Source: Symbiodinium sp. CCMP2592 (taxonomy: Eukaryota > Sar > Dinophyceae > Suessiales > Symbiodiniaceae). From it: a stretch of 64,000 nucleotides of DNA. How positions within the stretch are numbered: position 1 is the first letter of the stretch; each line of letters opens with the position of its first letter. The notes beneath the pieces were generated by a model. The model was not told the DNA's origin, did not search any database, and saw nothing but the letters and a program-made list of their open reading frames with translations. Position numbers and translations under genes: made by a program. The stretch spans positions 496,329 to 560,328 of the forward strand of contig CAJNDT010000001.1 in the NCBI GenBank assembly GCA_905221615.1, read 5' to 3'. Below are positions 1 to 9,619 of the stretch, piece after piece.

Positions 1-551
1 GGAGCTTCAATTTATGGATCTTGGCTGGGCACTTAGACTTGCGCGGAATGGACTCGGGGAGTACGTGGTGACTGCTCCTGTAGCTGCCCTTTTGTGGTCC
101 GGGCTCACTGCTACAGTACAGGTTGCATGGGTCGGGGGTTTAGGGTTCCTTGTTATCATACGTACGGTACAGGATGGCTCCAAACCCAATTCGTTATCTG
201 TTCGTTGGCAGGCTTCGGGCTTGGGGCTCAGAATCTAGGGTTTTAGGTTTAAGGCTTCGCTCGGGGGTTCAGGGGTTTAGGGCTCGGGGTTTAGGTCTTC
301 GGGCTCGGGGTTCAGCGCGAGGTGAACATCCTGCGAGCAAGGCCTTGCAATCCTCGCAACATCTCCAAGCCAAAGGTCGACAAGCACTGAAATCCCACCG
401 CAGATTGAACAAACACTTCATGGCCGTATGCCCCGGAACCCGCCCTCACTTGCCAAGGGAACTGCGAATTATCCTTTCGGAGCATGTTGTGACTACAGCA
501 CCTAGACCCTACAATGCAGGTACCTTGCTCTGGATAACCTGCTCTATGGTT

Positions 552-633
552 ACGGTTTAGGGTTTAGGCTTTAGGGTTTAAGGGTTTAAGGGTTTCGGGT
601 TTAAGGGTTTAGGTTTGAAGGGTTTAGGGTTTC
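552..633 (+). repeat. Degenerate TTTAGGG telomere-like tract
   Basis: About ten consecutive units of the form TTTAGGG, TTTAAGGG and TTTCGGG, G-rich on the plus strand. This is typical of the interstitial telomere-like DNA of this window: units vary by single-base changes and indels rather than forming a perfect array. Confidence 0.85.
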
Positions 634-1619
634 GGGTCTTCACAAAAAGGAAGTAATCCCCAACCGGTCCTGCATTGTAGTGTCTAGGTCTAGGTAGAGT
701 ATGGCAAAGAGTTCGAAAAGGCTCCTTATTGCAAGGAAGTTCCCACCACCCCACCCTTTTAACCCTACCTAGACCCCAAAAGTATGTAGAGGAATGGCTT
801 GTTGATGGGTGTTGGGCCATTAGTCTACCTAGGTTCGGGGTAGTACACCCCCGGCCGGAGTACACCCCAGGCCATCCACTCACGCACTCACTCGCTCACT
901 CACTTTTGGGGTTGAGGTAAGCCCTAACCTCTATGGCCTAAAGCCCTGAAGACTGATCTCAGATCTTCCCCGGTAGCCTGGACTTCCAGCTGCATTTTGC
1001 GAGACTTCGTGGTAAGCATACACGCCCCCCTGCGGATCAGGGTTTCACGGTTTAGGATTTCAGGGTTTAGGGTTGAGGGTTTAGGGTGAAGTTCAAAAAC
1101 CTGCACCCTCAACGAACCTGGTAGAAAGGAAGCGCCCTCCGAACCCTTAAGCTCCTAAACACCTAAACCCCGACCCCTACACCGAAAACCCAAAACAAGA
1201 TGAGCCCTGAGCCGCTTTGTGAAGTGTTGTTGGGTCCTGGGGTGTTGAGGTCGTGTTTCGGGTCTTCAAATTAGGATTCAAAGGCTACGAGGCTTTTGGG
1301 CTTATAAGCCCTATGCAAAGCCGGAGCCACAATTCACTCTTGTGGAGAATACGGACACACCCTCAAATCTCTGAGCTCTGAATTCAACTTAACCTACCGG
1401 AACCGACATTGTCCAAATTATTTCATTATAATAGCGGCCGAACAGGATTTGTAGGGGTCCCACAAGAGAGCCTGGTTTGGAAGGATAAGGTAACCCTAAG
1501 CCCTAACCATTATTTCGTGACTAAAGCTTCTCGTGTAGGACATCCCCTCCAGTCGGTGGACTTGGTGGCCAAAAACTAAAATCCATAACAAAATCCTTTA
1601 TGTAGGGGCTGAAAAACTA

Positions 1620-1680
1620 GAATAGGGCTTCGGGGTCTATTGTACTAGGAGTATAATAAGAAACCCCGGAAACCCTATTC
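1620..1680. repeat. Short inverted repeat (hairpin)
   Basis: The left arm GAATAGGG..CGGGGT pairs with the right arm ACCCCGG..CCCTATTC around a centre containing GTATAATAAGAAACC. The centre resembles the core shared by several hairpin families in this window. Confidence 0.6.
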
Positions 1681-2244
1681 CAATTAAGTATTCAGGCTTC
1701 TATATTAGACACTGGCAGCTAACAGAACCGTTTGGGTGCGTGCAGCTTCGCCGGAGCCAACTGTCCCTTACGCACAGGCTTTGGAGGTCAGCTGCAGTAC
1801 TAATGTCTTCTTAGTAGTCTTAGTAGTAATCGCAGCAGTCGTCCTCGTAATCGTCGTAATCGTCGTCGCAGTAGACAAGTAGGCTGACTAAACGAAGCGA
1901 GAAGTACAGCAACAAGAAGCGATGCAAACTTTTAATCCTTACACCAGCATATGCTTCGCAAACAAACACACTAAGGCTGTGCACAATGTTTCTGCGCATG
2001 CGAACGTTGCTTCCACCGCGTTGCGGGTTGATGGAGGGTTTGATCTCTGCTCAATTGGGCTGTACGTGAGGTCATCAGTGGGATGCAACTCATTGATAAG
2101 GCCCTTCACCACTAATGGGCGGGCCAAGAGACGGGTATGGCTGCTGCATATTCGTACTTCCATTTCACTCCACCCAAAACCCTGAATCACACAAGGCAAC
2201 TTGCATTCGCCTGAGGGTTTGATGCATCCGGCCCGTATGTCCTT

Positions 2245-2366
2245 ACTTGGAGGCTCATGGGACTTAGTAAGTAAGGTTATAAGTAGGTTATACTTAGGAT
2301 AACCCCACTTAGGGGACTTATAACCCCACTTATAACCTACTTACTAAGTCCCATGATCCTCCAAGT
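2245..2366. mobile_element. MITE-like inverted repeat, family IR-A copy 1
   Basis: Terminal arms ACTTGGAGG...CCTCCAAGT, followed inward by GGGACTTAGTAAGTAAGG and its complement. The element is almost entirely palindromic and could fold into one long hairpin. It is nearly identical (about three substitutions) to the copy at 50305-50425, about 48 kb away. No open frame is present, so any mobility would be non-autonomous. Confidence 0.85.
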
Positions 2367-2532
2367 ATTCGGCGCAAGTCTTCTCTCGGCTCGCATTGAG
2401 GCTTGGACTTTGCGGCTTAGGGTTAGTAAAGTTTCAACGGTTACGTCGGGTAAGCCTTAAGAGGCGGGTTTCTGGATTGGGTTTCCTATACTGAACTTCG
2501 AACCCTCGCAAAAAGTAGGATATTAGCAGTTT

Positions 2533-2582
2533 CTTAGGGATTATAATAACAAAAAATTAAAAAATACTAAGTACCCCTAAGT
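2533..2582. repeat. AT-rich short repeat, family IR-K copy 1
   Basis: CTTAGGGATTATA, then an A-rich centre (AAAAATTAAAAA) and CTAAGTACCCCTAAG. The same arrangement recurs at 28627-28676, so it is a dispersed repeat rather than chance AT-richness. Confidence 0.6.
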
Positions 2583-3456
2583 ATTTCATGTTCAAACCTG
2601 AATAGCAGGGCAGAGTTCGGTGCTACACCGGCTCCACAGTCTCGGTTAGGCCCGGACCGCTTGAAAGCAGCAGGATACAATGAATCACAGGGTCTCATGC
2701 ATTGGGTGTCGGCTTTGGGGACTGGCATTGCAGTGTCCCACCCTAAACCGTCTCATTACCCTCCCGACCACGAACTAGGGCTTTCAACTTGCGGACTCGC
2801 ACGAAACAGGCACGGATTAGGGTTTAGAGTTTATAAGGTTTACCATGGTTTACCGCCCTGTATCCCCAGAAGTGACTGCAGCCCATGTCGATTCTGCAAA
2901 TCGCCGGTGCGAAGCCTGAAAACTTTAGCGTGCGAGCACTTGTCGTTTGGGTTTGGGGGTTTACCTGTGTAGCCGGCTTTACCTATATACTTGCTTGCAG
3001 ATTATAACAACTGCAATTCAGCGAATTGTTGCCCACTCTTGTGCCTGGGTTTGGGGTCAGTTGTTTGCTTGCGGGAGAGCTAAAACTGAGATATGATGAC
3101 CAAAAGTCCAGGGCCAATGACTTCAGGAAGTCGCACTTCTTCGGGAAAGTTATGCTTGAATGAACTGAAACTTTAGGCTTTAGGGTTTCCCTAAACCCTA
3201 AACCCTGCAGTCTGTGCCCCTTAGCATGTCTCCAAGGCCAAGGCGTGCGGCCACTGTTTACCATGGCGCCTCGGTGGACAGCCCCTTGCGGTTTAGGGTT
3301 TATGTGCGTCAAGGGGTTAGGGTTGCTTGGGGTCTAGATTTCTCTTTTGGTTGCTGGTCACGCTTTCTTCTACGGCTAGGGCTTACCCATGTATCTACAT
3401 ACCCAGTGTATGCTTAGGCCTCAACGTGCCCATATAGAACCCCTGTAAGCGCAAGT
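2583..3456. other. Unassigned DNA with telomere-like units
   Basis: Open frames of about 100 codons are present, but they include TTTAGGG-derived residues and lack coding character. A head-to-head junction of G-strand and C-strand telomere-like units lies at 3178-3206. Confidence 0.6.
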
Positions 3457-3566
3457 ATATGGGAGTTTCCGAAAACAGGGGACCCTTATATAGTACCCTA
3501 AATAGTAGGATCCCTGTTATAAGGACCCCAAAATGAGGTACCCCCAATGTTCGGACCATCCCATAT
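3457..3566. mobile_element. MITE-like inverted repeat, family IR-B copy 1
   Basis: Begins ATATGGGAGTTTCCGAAAA and ends with an eroded complement (TTCGGACCATCCCATAT). The interior contains GTAGGATCC and TATAAGGACCCC, as in the other IR-B copies. The eroded right arm suggests this is an older copy. Confidence 0.8.
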
Positions 3567-3694
3567 TTCTATAGGTACATGGAGCCTTATAGAGTCATTC
3601 CGATTAGACTCTCCGGCTCGTGGTCTGCTCACTCCCACCGTGTTCCGGTTTTGCCGACAGGCTGATCAAGTGCGCAAAACAAGCCAGCACAAAT

Positions 3695-3725
3695 TCTCTC
3701 TCTAACTCTCTCTCTCTCTCTCTCT
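3695..3725 (+). repeat. (CT)n microsatellite
   Basis: Roughly 30 bases of CT dinucleotides, interrupted once by AA and followed by a T-run. Confidence 0.85.
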
Positions 3726-3977
3726 TTTTCTGCCTTGCCATCACTAAGAGTCTCGCAATGCAAGGGCACGAAATCGCAGGCTCCAGCACAAATCACCTTC
3801 TAATCATCTGAACAAGTCTTTCCATGCCATTCCATTCCCATTCCCGACCCGTTCTGAACGGATCCGCTCAGGTCTGGGGCATGCTGCGCAATCCTGCAGT
3901 ACAAGGGTACAATATCAGTGGCTCCTCAGTCCCCCATAGCACTGTTAACTGACTGCTTCAGTGGCAAAACCGGCTCT

Positions 3978-4075
3978 ACATGACGGTTATTTTGACACTC
4001 ACACTCGGACAAAGCCTGGCAAGGTCTGCAGCGATACTGGTCTCTCTCGTTAACAAGGCTCTTCACATGACGGTT
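3978..4075 (-). mobile_element. Short insertion with 11-bp target duplication, beside TTTAGGG
   Basis: ACATGACGGTT occurs at 3978-3988 and again at 4065-4075. The enclosed 76 bases begin ATTTTGACACTCACACTCGG. Read on the minus strand the insert ends in GTGTCAAAAT, a weak A-rich tail, which suggests retroposition in that orientation. TTTAGGG units start immediately after the second direct repeat. Confidence 0.7.
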
Positions 4076-4079
4076 TAGG

Positions 4080-7000
4080 GTTTAGGGTTTGGGTTTAGGG
4101 TTTGCCTTCTTTGGGGAAATACTTTGACATCGGCGGCTCGCGTGAAACAAAGCGAAGCAACTCCTCAAAACACATCCCATTCAGTCCTATCCCAAGTTTT
4201 TAGACAGTCTACGCGGAAACCCGAGACCCTAGATGCCTACACCGCAAACCTTACATTGAAAAACCCCCCTAAACCCTCAATCCCTAGACGCCAAATCCCT
4301 AAATCTCAAAGGTCCAATTCAAGGAACTTCTTCCAGGAACCCCTAGCAGACCGTCTAAACCCTGAACCCTTAACCCTAAACCTTGCGCACATGACATGCT
4401 GAGCTAAGACTCCGGCATCCGAGAACCAAGGAAAAGTTTTGATCTGCAGACTCCGAACTGCTTGTGTTAGGGTCTGCTGCTAATGCTGTTATTGTTGTTA
4501 GTGTTATTGCTATTATTTCAGCGATACTGCTCTTACTGATTAGTTGTGGTTGCCATGTGTCACTATCAGTACTGGTATCTTGACTATGACAATGTTAGTG
4601 TTGTCCTTCTTGTCGGTACTCATGGCGCTGTCTCATGTTTCAACATCCCTGGCTTCAGTTGAAGACCTGCATGTTGCAGTCATCAAAATGTCAGCTAATC
4701 AATTAGACACTATAGCTCGGCGGCTTTGCATATGTATCTTTCTAGACCGATACGGTCCGCACTCTTTGCTTGGACGACAGCACATGTAAAGCATTGTTCC
4801 TGTCTGGGTCTTGGCTCATGGCACACTGCAGGATGTCAATGGTTGACGCCAAGCCAGACAGCGTCGCGAGAGCATCTGCAGGCTGCACCGCTGAAGATCC
4901 CGCTCCGACACAAGGATTCCAGAATAGCAGTGACGGGAGCCGGAAATGAGGAACAGCTAAACATGAAAAGGCTGAACTGAACCAGGACTGCAAGCAACAA
5001 GGAGTTGCAACAGGACCGCACAGATTTCGCAGAACATGCCACAATAACTCCTTGTCGCAATGCGCCACTTAATGCTGAACCCCCTGCTGAACCCAAAATC
5101 CTGGACCAACTTCTTTGCAAACGATGAGCGCTGGTCCAGAAGAGCGGAAGCAAATCGCCCCGTGAGTCATTCCTAAATATTCCATAGCCATAGTCTTTCC
5201 GCATAGTTGCCCACTGCCTTTTCGATGGTTATTCGGCCAAACTCGGCCATGTACGACCATGCCCCGACGTAAAACAACGACAATAAAAACATGTGATACT
5301 TAATCCGACATTGCTCAGTGCGGGCAGTCGTTGTACTGCAGGTGTCGCCGATAGTATTGTCAAAGTACCATGTAGCAGAAGCAGGAGAAGGAACCGAGAG
5401 CATTGACAAACTGATGCATATAGATCATCGAAAATGGCTAGCCATAAGCCCGAAAAATCAAAGTGCAATCCCTCACTCCCTCTAGACTCTACAACCATCG
5501 ATCCCTGATCCCTTTTGAAACATGCAAAACGAACAAACTCGACTAGAAGACTTCGCCCCTGCAGTCAAAATATCATTACCGACGAGTCAACAAGCAGTCA
5601 GCCTGAATACCTCAGCGGTTTATATATACAACGGGGTGGCAGCAACCGATAGTTGCGGGTGTGTATTAACAACCATGATAACAACCATGAATCCGACGCA
5701 GCTATGCTAACGGCGCATAGACGAACATATACTGTGTATGCATGTGACAACAAGGGCAAACACATTAGGGACAGGTGTCTACTCGTCAATGAGAACAAAC
5801 ATGAGAATGCTAGTAGTCACCATATCAATAATAATTAAAGATAGCCGTAATCAACATGATTATGATACTGATCATAATGATGCCATGGCTCACTGAAGGG
5901 GGACTTGCTCTCCTGACCGGGCTGGGTCACCGTAGCTGGCGCCACTTCTTCGTGAACAGCGAAAACTCCGCATCACTGTGGCGAGACCCTATTAGTAAGC
6001 ACTCTATACGCCCCACACACACACACCTTTCAAGGCCAACGAGCGCACAGGACCCTAAACTTCCCTGCAAAACCTTAAAAGTCGTAAAGCCAACTAAACC
6101 CCACCTCATATAAAACAAAACTTGGGTTTAGAAGAATTCAAGCTCTCGATCCGGTCCCGGCCAGACATGAACCAAGTACAGGGTCCTTGAAAAGTAGAAG
6201 CGGGTATCGGAACACATGGTGGTGTACTTGTATCAGGACTCTAAAGGGATACTTTTGCGAATGACGACCTCTGCATCATGAAGCTGATCAGCTGAAGCAG
6301 GTTAATGCTTTACGTCGGTCAGGGCGTTGATGCCCCAAAGCCCGCAAAGCATTATGGATTTCGATACTCTCTGCCCCGAACAGGTTTAGGGGTTGGGGAT
6401 TTTAGGGCCCATCACCAAGTACTCCTATGGTTTAGGTTTGTTATGTTTAGAACGACCCTTCCTTCTCGCTGGCAGAGGGTTTAGGGATGTCTCCATGGCC
6501 TTCCTCGCGATCGTTTCCTTGACCCTAAAACCCACTAGTAGTTCTGAACCCCAACACGCCCCGACACCGAGTTTATTGCTTAAGCTTTTGCGTACTTATA
6601 GGAGTGAAGTTGCTAAGGGCTCTGGGGATCTTGGCGGAATATCATATAGTCTACTTCTTCAGACCCTTGCAATAGTCGCTCTGGCAAAGCGCATGATGCG
6701 GATTTTCGAGCAAAGTGATCCCGGACTCGGTGACTCCAATATCCTGGAACTCCTTTTATACGCCCTATTACCCTTAACTTACAGCCGTAGACTATGGTTT
6801 TAGCGTTTGGGGTTTCCGGTGTTTGAACCCATTAAGCCAATGCAGAACCCTGTGTTGGGAAACCGTCACACTGATCGAGCAATTCTGGAACCCTTATGAT
6901 TGCAGAAAGCCTCTTCCAAATCCTCATATATTATCAAACCATGTTGAGACCCTAAACCCTATTGTTGTAGAACACTTTTTCGGCCCTGCTGCGTTTTGGA

Positions 7001-7306
7001 GTCACCGGGGATCCCGGCACGGCATGGTCAAGCTCTGAAGCGGTTTCGACCCGATGCCCGCGGGTTTAAAGCTTGACATAAGGGCCTTAAAAAATAGAAT
7101 CAAGCATTTATGGGTTTTAAAAGTGTCTCTTAAGGCTTTAGTCGGGTGGTTTTTCCGATGCGGTAGTAATTGCAATGGGGTTTTTGGTAGACCACCTATT
7201 AGTCAGACCTCTGCACGATGCTGGGGCTGCAAGCAGCCCGAGGCAGGTCTTACTTACCAAGCAGATATTACTTGCGTATTTGGGTCCTTAGGTTCAAGAT
7301 TTTGCA
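4080..7306. other. Unassigned DNA, no gene supported
   Basis: 4080-4110 and 6100-7300 hold telomere-like fragments. 4440-6100 is less repetitive and contains overlapping open frames on both strands (for example minus 4742-5204), but no frame keeps convincing composition and no family was recognised. An exon here cannot be excluded. Confidence 0.5.
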
Positions 7307-7419
7307 GATATGGGAGTTTCCGAAAATAGGGGAACCTAATATGGTACCCTAAATAAAGTAGGATCCTTATTATAAGGATCCCAAAATATGGTACCCCTAT
7401 TTTCGGAAACTCCCATATC
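7307..7419. mobile_element. MITE-like inverted repeat, family IR-B copy 2 (best preserved)
   Basis: Perfect terminal arms GATATGGGAGTTTCCGAAAA and the complement. The whole 113 bp is close to a single hairpin, with a central AGGATCCTTATTATAAGGATCC-like palindrome. It has no coding potential and can serve as the reference copy of family IR-B. Confidence 0.9.
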
Positions 7420-9130
7420 AGGGCTTGGTTTCAGTTTCTGGCACTTTGGGTTTATGCTTTTGGGGGAGGCCAGGGAGTTCAGATCCGAAACACGAGACCT
7501 TAAGCACACAAGCTTCAACCAAAGGTTCACATACCCAAGTGTAGGGTTCACTACTTGCGGCTTAGAGTTCGAGATGGGGCCTTCGTATTCGAGATACGAT
7601 GCAGGGGTACCTCATACTGAGACAGTAGGGAGCAATGATGGAATACTATCATTACGCAACCCCTATAAACCCTTGACCTTGTTTACACTTTGGGCAGCGC
7701 TCCGGCAATCTGAGGCTCGACTTCAGGGCCACCATGCAGGACTTTGCGTGCCGACACTGCGTTGTCTAGGCTATTCTCTTCCCAGACCCCCGGGAGGATC
7801 GAAAAAGTAGGAACCCGATGCCCTAAACCCTAACCCAAACACACTTCTAGACCCTCAACACTCCCTAAACAGTGCTTCAACCCCCCTTCCCTGACACTTG
7901 GTGGTGGGAACTTGAGGCTGTCTGGGAGTTTCCGAAGACAGGGCGCCTTCGAAGCTTTGTTTAGGGGCTAGGGGTTAGGGTTGAGGATCAAGGCTTTTGG
8001 GCATCTATGGGTAGGTTCCAGAAAGGCCCCGCATTCCACGGAAACTCGCTGACGAGCATCTTGATTCCGATTTCTTCAACCCTGCACTTCAGGATGCCAA
8101 CATAAGGTCTCCAAGACTCAAGGCTCAAAGGCTCAGTCAGGCTTTATAAAAGGGTTCAGGGTTTTGGGTTCAGGGCTAATTACAACCCTTAAAGGATCCC
8201 TAGAGCCCTAAAGCCTAAATCCTAAATCCATAAGACCCCAAAACCTTCAGGGTTCAGGGTTTAGGGTTAAACCCTAAACCTGAAGGCCCTGAGCCTGGAG
8301 CCTTGGGTGTTATTTCGCGAGTGCAAGGCGGCAGAAGGCCCCGAATTGTGCCTCCAGGGCTTCCAGGCTGGAAACCTGGCACACGAGCGCGGCACCTTGT
8401 AAAGGGGTACTATTGGGTTCCTTTCTATAACTGGGTCCCCTTTAAGGGGCGCAAGAGGGGGGTGCCTTTAAAGTGTCCTTATTGAGGGTTGTTTTCAAGG
8501 GCCCTTACAAGCGTTCCTCGAAGGGTCCTTATTGTCGTCTTTTTGTTAAGTGTTCTTATTAAGGGTTCTTTTGAGGGCTCCTTTTGAAGGTGACTTCAAG
8601 AGCTCCCTTGTTTGGCCTTCACAGGCTCCTTTAAGAGTTCCCTTGAAGCGTTTTAAGAAGAGTGCCAGTAACGGTGCCTTCCAGGGTTCCTGAAAGAGCT
8701 CTATGGGGTGCCGTTATAAGTTATACTATATGGGGTACTATAGGCTTCTAAAGCAGTCCAAAGGGTACCACAGATTTCTTCAGCAGCGTCCCCCTGAAGG
8801 GTTCAGTTAAGGGTCCTTGTAAGGCTTCTCTAGGGGTTCAAGGGTTCTGGCGGGGTGCTATTAAGGGCTCTCTTAAAGGATCTATCGAGTTAAGGGTTCC
8901 TTTGGGTCTGCAAGGGATCCATTAAGGGTGCCTTGAAGGGCTAAGAATTCGATAAGGGACAAATACTGGTTTAGGGTTCTACAGGGTTTAGGGTTTGCCT
9001 TTAAGGGCTTTAGAAGATCTAGGATTTGCAGGGTTTAGCGTTCAAGACTGGCACCAAAGGAGGCTGTCTGCCCTGTCAGGGGTTCCGTAAGCCCCTAACC
9101 CTAAGGACTGGTTCGAGGATCCAGCCACGG
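7420..9130. other. Telomere-like and AAGGG/CCTTT-rich degenerate repeats
   Basis: A solo arm of IR-B (CTGGGAGTTTCCGAA) lies at 7920-7936. 8480-8950 is a run of variants of GGGTTCCTTTAAGG and AAGGGTGCC, comparable to the block at 34380-35100. A head-to-head telomere-like palindrome lies at 8257-8280. No gene was recognised. Confidence 0.65.
8257..8280. repeat. Head-to-head telomere-like palindrome
   Basis: GGGTTTAGGGTT is followed directly by AAACCCTAAACC, so two telomere-like units meet in opposite orientation without a spacer. Confidence 0.8.
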
Positions 9131-9132
9131 CC

Positions 9133-9617
9133 TTGTTTTTGCCGTTCCACCCTCCGTCTTTCCATCCACTGCGACACGGCCTTCCCCGAACAGCTTCTTT
9201 GGTCACTGAAGGGAAACAGACAATGCTCGCCGTGCGGGGAGACGGACACCGGGAAGATCCAACAACCCGAGCTGGTTGCCCCTCGGTGACGCCTGTTTCT
9301 CTTCTCCACTCTGAGGGCGGAACCAGCTATCACATAGACCGTCTCCGTTTGTTCGACCGTCCCGAACCCCGCGCACCGATTGCTCAAGTGTACCAACTCC
9401 CGATCTTGTGGACCAACTTCTTCAAGCTGGTAGTAGCACTCTTCTTCTTCTTCTTTCCTTGGCCCGGTCCTTCTGCATTCTCCTCCCCTTCGCTGCAGAC
9501 TACCTTCTGTATCTCGCCATCATTGCCGTCCTTGCCGGCGCTCAGGACTACGAAACTAACTTGCTGGAGCACAGAAATTCCTCTGTTTTGAAAGAAACCT
9601 CAGTTAACCCAGACTGA
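9133..9617 (+). pseudogene. Possible membrane-protein exon with a frame change
   Basis: From about 9300 to 9440 one plus frame reads as plausible protein (RLRLFDRPEPRAPIAQVYQL, then a hydrophobic stretch). At the CTT-rich tract around 9440-9462 the plausible reading moves to another frame, which gives a strongly hydrophobic segment (SFCILLPFAADYLLYLAIIA, roughly 9470-9540) and ends at 9617. Third positions are GC-rich in the second part. A membrane protein fragment with a one-base indel would explain this. It could equally be fortuitous: no family is recognised, no start codon is defensible and there is no neighbouring gene. Confidence 0.28.
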
Positions 9618-9619
9618 CT

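Larger units (their letters stand above)
1..2244. other. Telomere-like low-complexity DNA, no gene recognised
   Basis: Short open frames exist, but they run through degenerate TTTAGGG or CCCTAAA text and show no coding character. The clearest telomere-like block is at 552-633. A half element of family IR-L (ACCTAGACCCCAAAAGTATG) lies near 765-790. The stretch 1820-1875 is a degenerate run of GTCGT/AGTAGT triplets. Nothing else is supported. Confidence 0.7.

Noticed and set aside
2245-2366. Rho-independent terminators or attenuators
   Set aside because: Hairpins are abundant here, but they are dispersed repeats in a eukaryotic genome, with no T-run placement or gene context.
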